Source: Chryseobacterium mulctrae (GTDB lineage Bacteria > Bacteroidota > Bacteroidia > Flavobacteriales > Weeksellaceae). Taken from it: 64,000 nucleotides of DNA. The DNA lies in contig NZ_VAJL01000001.1 in the NCBI RefSeq assembly GCF_006175945.1, positions 1,798,001-1,862,000 on the forward strand, given 5' to 3'. Below, piece by piece: positions 1 to 9,211 of this stretch (position 1 is the stretch's first letter; each line of letters begins with the position of its first letter). Below the pieces are notes generated by a model, which saw nothing but the letters and a program-made list of their open reading frames with translations, did no database searches and was not told the DNA's origin. The translations under genes and the position numbers were made by a program.

Positions 1-174
1 TTTTTTCGAATATTTTAGGATGCTTAAAGCTTTTTCAACTTCTACCCCTCTGATGATATCAGCTACTAATCTCATCTTTCTTGGAGATGAAGGGCAATCA
101 TTGTGTAATGCTTTTACTACATCTTGATTTGTTAATTTACGTGCTAATGCACTTTCTCTTTTTCTTGATCCCAT
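1..174 (-). CDS. rplV: 50S ribosomal protein L22, N-terminal part (cut by window edge)
   Basis: The first 58 codons of L22 read from the ATG at 172-174 to the window edge. The start MGSRKRESALARK and the following SSPRKMRLVADIIRG segment are typical of Bacteroidota L22, a 23S rRNA-binding protein lining the exit tunnel. It begins 2 bases after the rpsS stop codon, so it is translated as part of the S10 operon. The rest of the gene lies outside the window. Confidence 0.95.
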   Translation of the reverse strand, partial: MGSRKRESALARKLTNQDVVKALHNDCPSSPRKMRLVADIIRGVEVEKALSILKYSKK

Positions 175-176
175 GA

Positions 177-455
177 TTATCTGCTTCCTTTGTTTTTGTT
201 ACCACCATGACCTCTGAAAGATCTTGTTGGAGAAAATTCGCCTAGCTTATGACCAACCATGTTTTCTGTAACGTAAACCGGGATAAAAGATTTCCCGTTG
301 TGTACAGCAATAGTTTGTCCTACAAAGTCTGGAGAGATCATAGATGCTCTAGACCAAGTTTTGATAACAGTCTTCTTACCAGACTCTACATTTGCCTGAA
401 CCTTCTTATCTAAAGTATGATGAATGAATGGTCCTTTTTTAAGTGATCTTGCCAT
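177..455 (-). CDS. rpsS: 30S ribosomal protein S19
   Basis: A 92-residue basic protein starting [11 protein letters not shown], with the conserved family block around [16 protein letters not shown] at the C-terminus. S19 sits in the head of the small subunit and forms a complex with S13. Length is normal for the family. It lies 2 bases after rplB and 2 bases before rplV, the standard S10-operon order. Confidence 0.98.
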   Translation of the reverse strand: MARSLKKGPFIHHTLDKKVQANVESGKKTVIKTWSRASMISPDFVGQTIAVHNGKSFIPVYVTENMVGHKLGEFSPTRSFRGHGGNKNKGSR

Positions 456-457
456 AA

Positions 458-1279
458 TTATTTTCTTTTAGATACGATGTAACGGTTAGACACTTTGTTT
501 TTCTTTCTAGTTTTGTAACCTTTAGATGGCATACCGTTTCTAGATCTTGGGTGACCTCCAGAAGAACGTCCTTCACCACCTCCCATTGGGTGATCTACAG
601 GGTTCATTACTACTGGTCTTGTTCTTGGTCTTCTACCTAACCATCTGCTTCTACCAGCCTTACCTGATACAGTTAACTGGTGATCAGAGTTAGATACAGA
701 TCCAATCATTGCATAACACTCAGTAAGGATCATTCTAGATTCTCCTGAAGGCAATTTGATGATTGCATATTTTCCGTCTCTTGAAGTCAACTGAGCTGAA
801 GAACCAGCACTTCTTGCTAAAATAGCACCTTGTCCAGGCTTCATTTCAACACAAGAAATTACAGTACCCAATGGAATGTTTTTCAATTTCATTGCGTTAC
901 CGATGTTCGGTTCTACGCTTTCGCCAGAAATAATTTTTTGGTCAACTTTGATTCCGTTTGGAGCGATGATATATCTCTTCTCTCCGTCTGCATACTCCAC
1001 TAAAGCGATGAAAGCAGTTCTGTTTGGATCGTACTCTACAGTTTTTACCGTTGCTTCAACATCATGCTTGTTTCTTTTGAAGTCGATAATTCTGTATTTC
1101 TTTTTGTGTCCACCTCCGGTGTAACGCATGGTCATTTTACCAGTTTGGTTACGTCCACCTGACTTACTAATACCAACAGTTAGAGATTTCTCTGGTTTGT
1201 TGGTAGTAATTTCCTCAAAATTGTTTACAATTCTGAATCTCTGTCCTGGGGTGATAGGTTTTAATTTTCTAACAGACAT
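458..1279 (-). CDS. rplB: 50S ribosomal protein L2
   Basis: A 273-residue protein of normal L2 length. The N-terminal RNA-binding domain contains [22 protein letters not shown]. The C-terminal half holds the [17 protein letters not shown] signature, whose His lies close to the peptidyl transferase centre in known ribosomes. It is needed for 23S rRNA assembly and subunit association. It follows rplW with a 22-base gap in the S10 operon. Confidence 0.98.
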   Translation of the reverse strand: MSVRKLKPITPGQRFRIVNNFEEITTNKPEKSLTVGISKSGGRNQTGKMTMRYTGGGHKKKYRIIDFKRNKHDVEATVKTVEYDPNRTAFIALVEYADGEKRYIIAPNGIKVDQKIISGESVEPNIGNAMKLKNIPLGTVISCVEMKPGQGAILARSAGSSAQLTSRDGKYAIIKLPSGESRMILTECYAMIGSVSNSDHQLTVSGKAGRSRWLGRRPRTRPVVMNPVDHPMGGGEGRSSGGHPRSRNGMPSKGYKTRKKNKVSNRYIVSKRK

Positions 1280-1301
1280 TACTATTATTTATAATTAATA
1301 A

Positions 1302-1592
1302 TTAATTTACAGCAAAAATATCGATTACTTCCCCTTCAGCAAGAGTGATAACCGCTTTTTTCAATTTGTTTGTCTTTCCTACTTGAAGACCTTTTTTCGT
1401 GTATTTCGAAGAAACTTTAGGCGCATAAATCATGGTTCTAACGTCTGCTACTTTCACACCGTAAGCTTGCTCTATTGCATTTTTAATCTGGATTTTATTC
1501 GCCTTAGGTTGTACTAAGAAAGAATAAGCACCTCTTAAATCTGTAAGATAGTTAGCTTTTTCTGAAATAACTGGTTTAATAATTAGTGACAT
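1302..1592 (-). CDS. rplW: 50S ribosomal protein L23
   Basis: A 96-residue protein starting MSLIIKPVISEKA. The PVISEKA motif followed by a short basic loop and an acidic-hydrophobic tail is the L23 pattern. L23 sits at the tunnel exit and docks trigger factor and SRP. It begins 3 bases after the rplD stop, so translational coupling is likely. Confidence 0.97.
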   Translation of the reverse strand: MSLIIKPVISEKANYLTDLRGAYSFLVQPKANKIQIKNAIEQAYGVKVADVRTMIYAPKVSSKYTKKGLQVGKTNKLKKAVITLAEGEVIDIFAVN

Positions 1593-1595
1593 GAT

Positions 1596-2225
1596 TTATT
1601 TCTTTAAATTTTCCTGGAATTTTTCAACTGCACCTTCTAAGAAAACGATCTCACCTGCATTGATTAAGTCATAAGAAGAAATTTCGTTGAATTTCATAAC
1701 TTTAGTCTTAGGTAAGTTTCTTGAAGATAAATATACGTTCTTGTTAGTATCAGCCAAAATGAATAGAGACTTCTTGTCATTCAATGCCAAAGCATTCAAT
1801 ACCGTGATGAAATCTTTAGTTTTAGGAGCAGCAATGCTTAAACCTTCAACAATTCTGATGCTGTTATCTCTCATTTTCTGAGAAAGAACAGATTTTTTAG
1901 CTAATCTCTTAAGAGCTTTATTCAATTTGAATCTGTAGTCTCTTGGCTTAGGACCGAATACTCTACCTCCACCTCTAAAAGTAGGAGATTTAATATCACC
2001 GTATCTAGCAGAACCAGATCCTTTTTGCTTCTTAAGTTTTTTAGTAGAAGCAGTAATTTCGCTTCTTTCTTTTGATTTATGAGTACCTTGACGCTGTGCA
2101 GCAAGATATTGTTTTACTTCTAAGTAAACCGCGTGCTTGTTTGGCTCAATTCCGAAGATAGATTCGTCTAGAGTTACTTTCTTTCCGGTTTCTTTTCCTG
2201 ATGTATTTAATACTACTAATTCCAT
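1596..2225 (-). CDS. rplD: 50S ribosomal protein L4
   Basis: A 209-residue L4. The central tunnel loop (about residues 45-100) contains the basic [23 protein letters not shown] stretch, seen here only in part ([14 protein letters not shown]). L4 binds 23S rRNA, and in many bacteria it represses its own operon through the leader RNA. Its start overlaps the 3' end of rplC by 10 bases, which implies translational coupling. Confidence 0.97.
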   Translation of the reverse strand: MELVVLNTSGKETGKKVTLDESIFGIEPNKHAVYLEVKQYLAAQRQGTHKSKERSEITASTKKLKKQKGSGSARYGDIKSPTFRGGGRVFGPKPRDYRFKLNKALKRLAKKSVLSQKMRDNSIRIVEGLSIAAPKTKDFITVLNALALNDKKSLFILADTNKNVYLSSRNLPKTKVMKFNEISSYDLINAGEIVFLEGAVEKFQENLKK

Positions 2226-2842
2226 TTTCTGATAATTACATAAGAATTTTTAGCTCCCGGAACAGCACCTTTTACTACTAAAAGATTTTGTTCTTGATCC
2301 ACTTTTAATACTTGAAGGTTTTGTACAGTTACCTGCTTACCTCCCATTCTACCTGCCATTCTCATTCCTTTGAATACTCTTGAAGGATCCGATCCAGCAC
2401 CGATAGAACCTGGAGCTCTAAGTCTGTTGTGCTGACCATGAGTAGCTTGCATTACACCTCCAAAACCGTGTCTTTTAACAACACCTTGGAAACCTTTACC
2501 TTTTGAAGTTCCTGTTACGTCAACATATTCACCTTCTGTGAACAAATCAACTTTTACTTCTTCTCCTACCTTTACTTCGTCTACGAATTCTCTGTAGAAT
2601 TCTACCAACTTAGCTTTAGGAGCAGAACCAGCCTTTTTAAAATGGCCAGCTAACGCTTTACCAACGTTCTTTTCACTCTTGTCATCGAAACCTAACTGAA
2701 CAGATTTGTATCCGTCCTTTTCAATGGTTCTGACCTGTAAAACTGAGCAAGGACCTGCCTGAATAACGGTACACGGCATATTTTTGCCGTTTTCGTCAAA
2801 CAGAGAAGTCATCCCAATTTTTTTTCCAATAATACCTGACAT
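2216..2842 (-). CDS. rplC: 50S ribosomal protein L3
   Basis: A 208-residue L3 starting [19 protein letters not shown]. The central segment [22 protein letters not shown] is the diagnostic loop that reaches toward the peptidyl transferase centre. It is the first gene of this transcription unit. rpsJ, which normally precedes it directly, lies about 9.8 kb away at 12625-12930. A strong promoter and a leader of about 100 nt sit just upstream, so the gene is transcribed independently of the str operon. Confidence 0.98.
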   Translation of the reverse strand: MSGIIGKKIGMTSLFDENGKNMPCTVIQAGPCSVLQVRTIEKDGYKSVQLGFDDKSEKNVGKALAGHFKKAGSAPKAKLVEFYREFVDEVKVGEEVKVDLFTEGEYVDVTGTSKGKGFQGVVKRHGFGGVMQATHGQHNRLRAPGSIGAGSDPSRVFKGMRMAGRMGGKQVTVQNLQVLKVDQEQNLLVVKGAVPGAKNSYVIIRKWN

Positions 2843-2981
2843 TATTTATATAATATGTTATAAAATTTTCTTGTATTCACTTTCATTTTTCGAGTGCTCA
2901 AGTAATTACCAAGTTTGAATTGGGCATACTCCTCCCCTAAAATGAGTGTGCAAATGTATGAATAAAATTTAATTTGACAAA
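2843..2981 (-). promoter_or_regulatory. Promoter and structured leader of the rplC operon
   Basis: On the minus strand a TTTG (-33, 2978-2981), 19 nt and TACATTTG (-7, 2951-2958) fit the Bacteroidota promoter consensus very well. The start site should be near 2945, leaving a leader of about 100 nt. In the leader, the minus-strand TCATTTT (plus 2939-2945) can pair with AAAATGA (plus 2883-2889), with a further CAC/GTG pair (2948-2950 with 2878-2880). A short CCAA/TTGG hairpin lies inside. Autoregulation by L4 is an inference from other S10 operons. Confidence 0.7.
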
Positions 2982-3083
2982 TATTTCTTGCAAAATATTT
3001 TGATTTTTAATCATTTAGAGATTTGCACAGATTTTGAAAAGAATTTCTTCTGAATAATTTTTTAATTTTGAGAAAAAAGTAAT

Positions 3084-3497
3084 ATGAAAAATATTTTCAC
3101 CACATTCATTTTATTCTGCGGAGTCATTTCTTTTGCGCAGACTGCCATTCCATTTACAGGGAAAAGAGATTTTAATATCGAAGACGGAGCCAGCGGATCC
3201 GGAACTCCTGCTTATTATTTAGATGTAAAGAAAAACGGAAACGTACACTTTGGTTTTCTGCAAATCAATCAGGCCGACGGAAAAGAAACCAAAGAAGAGA
3301 TGAATGCCGGAAAATACAATCCTAAAGTAATGAAAGTTCATTTTAAAACGTATAATGAAACCTTCTATGTGAAATTTGATAAAGAGAAAATCTACCTTAC
3401 CGATGAGAAAGGCAATATCAAAAAATCAGACGATTGCTGCCCTGTTTCTGAAATGGCAGAAATGAACTGTAACTGCGAAAGTATTCTTTATAAATAA
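3084..3497 (+). CDS. Exported protein of unknown function
   Basis: A 137-residue protein with a clear signal peptide (hydrophobic residues 4-17, cleavage near SFAQ|T). The mature part is small and polar and ends in a Cys-rich tail (DDCCPVSE, then MNCNCES) with four cysteines in two pairs, which could form disulfides or bind metal. I do not recognise the family. Its stop overlaps the next gene's start (TAATG), so the two are translationally coupled and probably act together at the cell envelope. Confidence 0.75.
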   Translation: MKNIFTTFILFCGVISFAQTAIPFTGKRDFNIEDGASGSGTPAYYLDVKKNGNVHFGFLQINQADGKETKEEMNAGKYNPKVMKVHFKTYNETFYVKFDKEKIYLTDEKGNIKKSDDCCPVSEMAEMNCNCESILYK

Positions 3498-4468
3498 TGA
3501 AAATCTTACAACTTCTTTTCGTTTGTTTTTTGGTGATTTCATGTAGCGAGAAACAAAAGCATCCTTATTCATTTTATTACTGGAAAACCCACCTCAAATT
3601 AAATGAAACCGAAAAAAAATCGTTGAGCGAATCAACAAATCCGTTTTTATATACACGGTTTTTTGATGTTGATAAAGTCGGAGGAAAATTTCAGCCTGTT
3701 GCGGTAATTACTAAAGATAAAAGTTTTGAAACTGACAAGCAGATCGTCCCAACAGTTTTTATAACCAATCAAACTTTTTTACATATCAAAAAAGAAGAAA
3801 TACAGTTTCTGGCTGAAAGCATTCATCAACTCATTCAAAAGAAAGCTCAGGATTATCAATTAAAAATCAATAACGAAATTCAAATCGACTGCGATTGGAC
3901 AGCAGGAAGCAAAGATGATTATTTTGAATTTTTAAAACAGTTAAAAAAGATTTCACGAAAAGAAATTACCTGTACTTTAAGACTTCATCAGGTGAAAGAT
4001 AAAAATCTTACAGGAATTCCGCCCGTTGAAAAAGTGTACCTGATGTGCTACTCTACTTCTTCGCCTTTGGAAAATTCAGATAAAAATTCGATTTTAGATT
4101 TGAATATTATGAAAAGTTATTTATCGAAACTGGAAGATTATCCGATTAAAAAAATTGAAGTCGCGCTTCCGATTTATTCGTGGGGAATTGTTACCAATCA
4201 TTTAGGAAAACATAAACTCATTAATGCACTTTCGGCTAAAGATTTGGATAATCCAGATTTCAAAAAAATTTCCGATAACGAAATTGAAATTCTGAAAGAC
4301 GGTTTTTATTTTGGAAATTTCTTAAACAAAGGTTTCAAAATAAAAGTGGAAGAAATCTCACCAGAACAACTTAACAGCGCAATAGAATATTTAGACAAAA
4401 AAATTAGCTCTTACAACATTATATATTATCAATTAGATGGTAAATTTGTAGAAGGAAGGAAATTTTAG
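3497..4468 (+). CDS. Lipoprotein of unknown function, possibly TIM-barrel-like
   Basis: A 323-residue protein with a lipoprotein signal ending in the lipobox VISC (Cys16), so it should be membrane-anchored. The middle contains IQIDCDWT (about residue 130), then a TLRLHQV strand (about 160), VEKVYLMCY (about 180) and VALPIYSWG (about 225). This spacing of strands ending in acidic or aromatic residues suggests a glycoside-hydrolase-like TIM barrel, but no catalytic pair can be assigned. It is coupled to the preceding exported protein by a one-base stop/start overlap. Confidence 0.75.
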   Translation: MKILQLLFVCFLVISCSEKQKHPYSFYYWKTHLKLNETEKKSLSESTNPFLYTRFFDVDKVGGKFQPVAVITKDKSFETDKQIVPTVFITNQTFLHIKKEEIQFLAESIHQLIQKKAQDYQLKINNEIQIDCDWTAGSKDDYFEFLKQLKKISRKEITCTLRLHQVKDKNLTGIPPVEKVYLMCYSTSSPLENSDKNSILDLNIMKSYLSKLEDYPIKKIEVALPIYSWGIVTNHLGKHKLINALSAKDLDNPDFKKISDNEIEILKDGFYFGNFLNKGFKIKVEEISPEQLNSAIEYLDKKISSYNIIYYQLDGKFVEGRKF

Positions 4469-4681
4469 AATGAAGGAGGCTGGAAGCTTGATAATGGAAG
4501 TTTTCAAGTATGCATAAATTAAAAATCCGTGCAAATATGTGTAATTTGTGGGGATATTTTCCTCCCGCAGATCACACAGATTTACACAGATAAAACTTTA
4601 AAAATTATGAAGAAGCCTTGTTAAGGTTTAAAACATTGACAAGGCTTTCAAAAAAAAACAAATAAAACACCAAAAATTAAT
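4469..4681. repeat. Intergenic repeat remnants (GGAAG and CACAGAT families)
   Basis: The spacer contains GAGGCTGGAAGCTTG at 4477-4491 with ATGGAAG at 4494-4500, then a CAGATCACACAGATTTACA-type stretch ending near 4591. Similar short motifs recur at 12589-12619, 44857-44921, 46377-46592 and 54389-54475. No gene was seen in this spacer. Confidence 0.45.
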
Positions 4682-7387
4682 ATGAAAAAGTATATCATTT
4701 CACTTGCGGTTGCATCGCTTTTCTACACCAAGACCGAAGCTTGTGCATGGTCTGATCCTGATCATGATTATTTTAATCTTTTCACGCAAAGCATTATAAA
4801 AGACAAATCGTATCTTCCTTTTTTACATAATTATTCTGATCGATTTTACACCAATTACAAATCGTCTCAGATTCCTGATGAAAATATAGAATCGTGGAGA
4901 AAATTTTTCGGCAATCAAATCAGCTATACAGAAACCAATTATCTGGTCAACAAAATCTCAATGGCAGATTTAAATGATTTAAAAAAAGGAAATCCCAATA
5001 ATCAATTTCTAAAGAAATTAGGACCTGGCTTTTATACAAAATACCGTGAAGCAATCGATTATTTAATTGAAGCAAAATATCTGGAGCCTTACATGAAAAT
5101 CAATTATGTAGAAAGTCCAGATTCTTTTTATTATCGCGAAAATGAAAGTGATAAAAATGCGACCCAACTAGATTACAATAAAACCGTTTCAGCATTAACC
5201 TCTTTATACAACGCAGCTAAAAATCCAGAAATCAAACAGCGATACGGTTATCAATTGGTAAGATTTAACCATTATACGAGAAATTTTGATGCAGCTTTGG
5301 AGGCATTCAAAAAATATGTACAACCGATTTCTTTAAAAGGCGCACCTTATTATATGGCGCTCGATCAATTGGCGGGAGCTCAAAGAGGTCTGGAAATGGG
5401 AAGTGAGGCCAACTGGAATTTCTTTCAGGTTTTTATGAAATCTAAAAGCCGTAAAGAATCTGCATTTATATCGATGAAACTTTCAGACACCGCTTCTTTC
5501 AACAACATTATGAAAAGAGCCGGAACGAATGAGGAAAAAAACATGGCGTATTTTCTTTTAGGCTATGAAGATTTCACCAATCCCATTCCGATGATGGAAA
5601 AGATGTACGACATCGATCCCGATTCTGAAATTCTGAAAGTAATGGCTGCAAGAAGCATCAATGAACTGGAAAGAAATTATCTTCCAACCTATTATTATGC
5701 TTCAAAAGATTCTAAATCAACTTCAGATAAAAAAGGGAACGTAACAGCTGAAAAACCGGAAGTCAAGAAAAAGGAACTGAGTTTCTGGCAGAAAATAGTT
5801 CTCTTCTTTAAAAATCTTTTTGGTGGAAAGAAATCTGACAAAACCAATGATAAATCTGAGCAAAGTAATGATGAATTGTTTGAAAACCCAGACAGGATTC
5901 CAACTTATGTAAAGAACAATGCTTATTATTATTCTCAGGATGAAAATCAGAAAGATTTCTTGGATGATCTGGAAAAATTCACCGCCAAAACAAAAGAAAG
6001 ATCTAAAGATGAATATTGGCAGATCGCAGATGCTTATTTGAAATTCCTCAAAAAAGATTATGAAAAAAGCAGCGATATTTTAGCAGATATTAAAACCAGC
6101 AATCCTGAATATCTTGAAGAGATCAAGAGAATGAAAGTGCTGAATGATATTGTTTCGCAACCCAAAATTGATGCAGATTACGAAGATCATTTAATGAAAG
6201 ATTATGCTGAATATTTTGTGGAAAAAGCAACTGTAAAAAAAGACAGCACCGAAACCAATGATTACGATTATTATGGTGAAGCTCCGTCAACTGCAGATTT
6301 CCTGAAAGATGTTTTAGCCAACCGCTATTTCCTTCAAGGCGAAGACGGAAAATCTTACCTGATGAATAACAAACTTTCTGATCTTCAGTACAACCCAAAT
6401 TCAAGCTTGGTAAAAAGTGTTGAAGAATTTTACAGAAAACCGAATAAAACCCAATTTGAACAACAGATCATTGCCAAAAACCTTGATGACGTAGGAAATA
6501 TTGACGCCTTCTTTGCCAACATTTATGGTGACAGAGCGATGAGACTTGCTGATTTTGATAAGGCAAAATCTTATTATCAAAAAGCAGTAAACTTTTCAGG
6601 AATTCCGAGAGACAATTATGAAAAATATAATCCTGAAACCGGAAAATATGAAAAGCTGGTTTATAATGGTGAAAATTATGACGGTTACCGAAATATTCCG
6701 AATTTAGTTTTCGGACATAATGTTTGGGAAAGTTTCCAAAGTCCTGAATCACAAAGTATGAAAGCAGAAGATTATACCGCATTTCCATTCATAAAAAACA
6801 AAATGAATAAACTGGAATTGGCAGATGCATTAATTCAGCTTAAAAAAATAGGAAACGGAAAAGATGCAAAAGCCACTCAAGCCAATCAGCTCATTGGAAA
6901 TCTGTTGTACAACACTTCTATTCTTGGATATTACAGAGAACTTTTTGTGATGGATGTCGACAACAGCAACGGTGGAAAATATGATTTCTGGAATACAAAA
7001 AGAGAAAATCCGTATCAGTATTATTACAAGAATTTCACCTACACGACTTTTATAGAACCTGATAATTTTGATTTGGCTATCAATTATTATAAAAAAGCGT
7101 ACGACCTTTCTAATGACAGAGAACAGAAAGCAAGAGTACTTTTCCAAATGGCAAGCGCAGAACAGGGAAAATATTATCAGTATGAAGCCAAAAACCAAGC
7201 AAACATTGACTATGCTGATCCGAAATGGTCTGAGAAAAACGATGCTCACGAAAAACAGATGGCTGATCTGAAAAACCAGAAATACAGAACTTACTTTACA
7301 CAGCTCAAATCTCAATATTCAAATACTGAAACTGCCCGCGAACTGATGGGAAGTTGTACGTATTTCGATTATTTTATGAAGAGATAA
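4682..7387 (+). CDS. Large exported protein with repeat-like helical regions, unknown function
   Basis: A 901-residue protein with an N-terminal signal (residues 1-20). The mature N-terminus begins CAWSDPDHDYFNLF. The sequence is rich in Tyr, Asn and Lys and has many helical stretches that look like TPR-type repeats (for example DFDKAKSYYQKAV near 625 and NFDLAINYYKKAYDLS near 795). A low-complexity Lys-rich insert lies at about 345-400 and includes a hydrophobic WQKIVLFFKNLFGG patch that could touch the membrane. I do not recognise the family. It is preceded by its own spacer and followed by a strong bidirectional terminator. Confidence 0.8.
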   Translation: MKKYIISLAVASLFYTKTEACAWSDPDHDYFNLFTQSIIKDKSYLPFLHNYSDRFYTNYKSSQIPDENIESWRKFFGNQISYTETNYLVNKISMADLNDLKKGNPNNQFLKKLGPGFYTKYREAIDYLIEAKYLEPYMKINYVESPDSFYYRENESDKNATQLDYNKTVSALTSLYNAAKNPEIKQRYGYQLVRFNHYTRNFDAALEAFKKYVQPISLKGAPYYMALDQLAGAQRGLEMGSEANWNFFQVFMKSKSRKESAFISMKLSDTASFNNIMKRAGTNEEKNMAYFLLGYEDFTNPIPMMEKMYDIDPDSEILKVMAARSINELERNYLPTYYYASKDSKSTSDKKGNVTAEKPEVKKKELSFWQKIVLFFKNLFGGKKSDKTNDKSEQSNDELFENPDRIPTYVKNNAYYYSQDENQKDFLDDLEKFTAKTKERSKDEYWQIADAYLKFLKKDYEKSSDILADIKTSNPEYLEEIKRMKVLNDIVSQPKIDADYEDHLMKDYAEYFVEKATVKKDSTETNDYDYYGEAPSTADFLKDVLANRYFLQGEDGKSYLMNNKLSDLQYNPNSSLVKSVEEFYRKPNKTQFEQQIIAKNLDDVGNIDAFFANIYGDRAMRLADFDKAKSYYQKAVNFSGIPRDNYEKYNPETGKYEKLVYNGENYDGYRNIPNLVFGHNVWESFQSPESQSMKAEDYTAFPFIKNKMNKLELADALIQLKKIGNGKDAKATQANQLIGNLLYNTSILGYYRELFVMDVDNSNGGKYDFWNTKRENPYQYYYKNFTYTTFIEPDNFDLAINYYKKAYDLSNDREQKARVLFQMASAEQGKYYQYEAKNQANIDYADPKWSEKNDAHEKQMADLKNQKYRTYFTQLKSQYSNTETARELMGSCTYFDYFMKR

Positions 7388-7395
7388 ATTATAAA

Positions 7396-7432
7396 ATTAA
7401 AGCCTTACAAATTTTGTAAGGCTTTAATTTTT
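7396..7432. terminator. Bidirectional intrinsic terminator
   Basis: A 16-base perfect inverted repeat (7396-7411 and 7413-7428, core AAAGCCTTACAAA/TTTGTAAGGCTTT) is followed by a T-rich run on the plus side and preceded by A-rich sequence. It lies between two convergent genes and can end both transcripts. Confidence 0.85.
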
Positions 7433-8270
7433 ATTCTAATTCAAAAGGGTCGTAAAGAAAAGGTTTTGATTTAACCACCATCGGTGAACCATCTTCATTT
7501 ACAGCTTTACCATGAAAATCACCCGGGTTATCGTGATATGTTTTCTCAACTTCTCTAAATTTTGCTCTGCTTATTCTAAGTATTTCTTTATCGTTTCGTA
7601 AATAAATATCCATTGGTTTTTTATCTATTCCAACTGCTATAAAATGATATTTATTTTGTGAATCTTCAATTTCTAAGATCAAACCAGGCAATCCTTCAAA
7701 AACATAAGGACCGTTGTTTATGGGAACTTCCGTTGTGTACCAAGCGATAAATTCTCTTCCTCGGTATTTTACGGTTGCCTTTTTACAGCTGTAATCAAGA
7801 ATTTTTTTCGATTCGTTATGAAGTTGCCACTTTAGTTCCGGCTGAATTTCTTCATACTCGTATTTTGTTTTATATCTTTTTTGATAAGTAACTTTTTTAT
7901 CGGCTTCCGATTTTAAACTTTCCATACTCCATAAAGGATTGTACATAAAAAGCTGATTCATTTCTTTCGCACCGACACTTTCGAGATGAGAAAATTTTTC
8001 AAACAAAGAATCTTTCTGTAATGTTTTTGTATCGCTGAACTTTGAATAGTTTTCGCCAATTTGTAAAACACATAACCCTTCTCTCGGGTTTTCAGAAATT
8101 TTTGCGTCTTTTAAAAATTTAAACTGATAATAAATATTAAGATTGCTCTTCTCAAAAACCTTTGCACTGTAAGAAGAGGCCTTCATCGAAAAATCACCGA
8201 GAATTTTAGTTTGCTGAGCAGAAATTAAAGCTGAACAAAAAATCAAAATTGAAATAAAAACCTTCAACAT
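7431..8270 (-). CDS. GLPGLI family exported protein
   Basis: The motif FEGLPGLILEIED (about residue 195) defines the GLPGLI family of Bacteroidota exported proteins, whose function is unknown. The start is placed at 8268-8270 because this gives a compact signal peptide (MLKVFISILIFCSALISAQQ); an in-frame ATG 7 codons upstream would add a polar extension. Length from this start is 279 residues, normal for the family. A paralogue lies at 11614-12441, on the other side of the TonB receptor and iron permease genes. Confidence 0.88.
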   Translation of the reverse strand: MLKVFISILIFCSALISAQQTKILGDFSMKASSYSAKVFEKSNLNIYYQFKFLKDAKISENPREGLCVLQIGENYSKFSDTKTLQKDSLFEKFSHLESVGAKEMNQLFMYNPLWSMESLKSEADKKVTYQKRYKTKYEYEEIQPELKWQLHNESKKILDYSCKKATVKYRGREFIAWYTTEVPINNGPYVFEGLPGLILEIEDSQNKYHFIAVGIDKKPMDIYLRNDKEILRISRAKFREVEKTYHDNPGDFHGKAVNEDGSPMVVKSKPFLYDPFELE

Positions 8271-8596
8271 ATAAGATAACTTTAGAAACAAAAATAGGAT
8301 GAAAAATTAATTTGTACTAATTCATTACTAAAAAAACACACTTTATAGTGATAAATAATCTCATTTTAAATTAAATAACCGAAGTTCGGTATAAGAAATT
8401 AAATAGAATCTTTTGTCACGCAAAGGTTTTAATTTTTAAGCGTATTATTTTAAGAAGCAAAGAATGGCGACATAGTCGCTGATGAAGCTTGAATAAACAA
8501 GTGCTTCATAAAAATCAAGCTGTGCGTTAAATACATAACAATTTCACAATAGGTAGTTTACTTCTACAGCTTAATCCGAATTCATCTTAAATAAGC
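8271..8596. repeat. Intergenic region with a degenerate TIR-bounded element
   Basis: About 326 bases without a gene. A perfect palindrome ACCGAAGTTCGGT lies at 8378-8390. From 8418 (ACGCAAAG) to 8527 (TGTGCGT) there is a roughly 110-base block that resembles the better preserved 149-base element at 43417-43565, whose ends are perfect inverted repeats. The rest is AT-rich with nothing else recognised. Confidence 0.5.
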
Positions 8597-9082
8597 TTAT
8601 TCCTTTTGTTTCGATAACCATTCTTCATGCTTTCTTTTAAAAAACTCATGCTTATAATCCTGATTTCTTTTTGCCGCATCTATAGAATGTGAAGCATGAA
8701 TGTCTTCATCTTCTTCAGCAAAATCAGCGAGTTTTTCGTAATAGCAGTGTAATTGGTCGAGCTCTTTCTCTGTCAAATCTTCGATGTCAACAATCCGGTT
8801 GCTTGCTTTTTCATTGGCAGCAATCAGTTCGTTTAATTTTATTTGAATCGCTTTAGAATCTTTATTTTGAGATTTCTGAATCAGGAAAACCATCAGAAAA
8901 GTAATAATCGTTGTTCCTGTATTGATGACCAACTGCCAAGTTTCTGAATAATTAAAAACCGGTCCGGAAACTGCCCAAATTACCACGATGGCAACTGCTC
9001 CCAAAAACGCATACGAACTGCCCGTAAATTTTGTTGCCCAGTTTGAAAATCTCTCAAAAACACTGCTATCTGACTTTGCCAT
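8597..9082 (-). CDS. Low-affinity iron permease family protein
   Basis: A 161-residue protein from the ATG at 9080-9082. It has two predicted membrane segments (about residues 20-42 and 47-70), with FSNWATKFTGSSYAFLGA ahead of the first and TGTTIITFLMVFLIQKSQN in the second. This pattern matches the Fip/low-affinity iron permease family. The C-terminal half is an acidic, His-containing helical tail (EEDEDIHASHS). The family is linked to iron uptake mainly in fungi; its bacterial role is not established. The next gene upstream is a TonB siderophore receptor, which fits an iron theme. The ATG 18 codons upstream would add an unlikely leader. Confidence 0.8.
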   Translation of the reverse strand: MAKSDSSVFERFSNWATKFTGSSYAFLGAVAIVVIWAVSGPVFNYSETWQLVINTGTTIITFLMVFLIQKSQNKDSKAIQIKLNELIAANEKASNRIVDIEDLTEKELDQLHCYYEKLADFAEEDEDIHASHSIDAAKRNQDYKHEFFKRKHEEWLSKQKE

Positions 9083-9140
9083 TATTTTTTTATTAAAAGT
9101 AACAAAAAACATGCATCTGTATAGACAAGTATTCAATTAA

Positions 9141-9170
9141 AAAAGGAAAGCCTCTGAAAAAATTCAGAGA
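9141..9170 (-). terminator. Intrinsic terminator after the TonB receptor gene
   Basis: CTCTGAA (9152-9158) and TTCAGAG (9163-9169) form a hairpin, extended by imperfect pairs. An A-run at 9139-9144 gives a U-tract on the minus strand. It separates the receptor gene from the iron-permease-like gene. Confidence 0.7.
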
Positions 9171-9211
9171 CTCTCCCGATATAGATAAAACTATTACTTG
9201 AAAATTATCTA

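Noticed and set aside
876..1124. Plus-strand open frame inside rplB
   Set aside because: It is the antisense shadow of rplB, which is certain. The same applies to the plus-strand frames inside fusA, rplD and the SusC gene.
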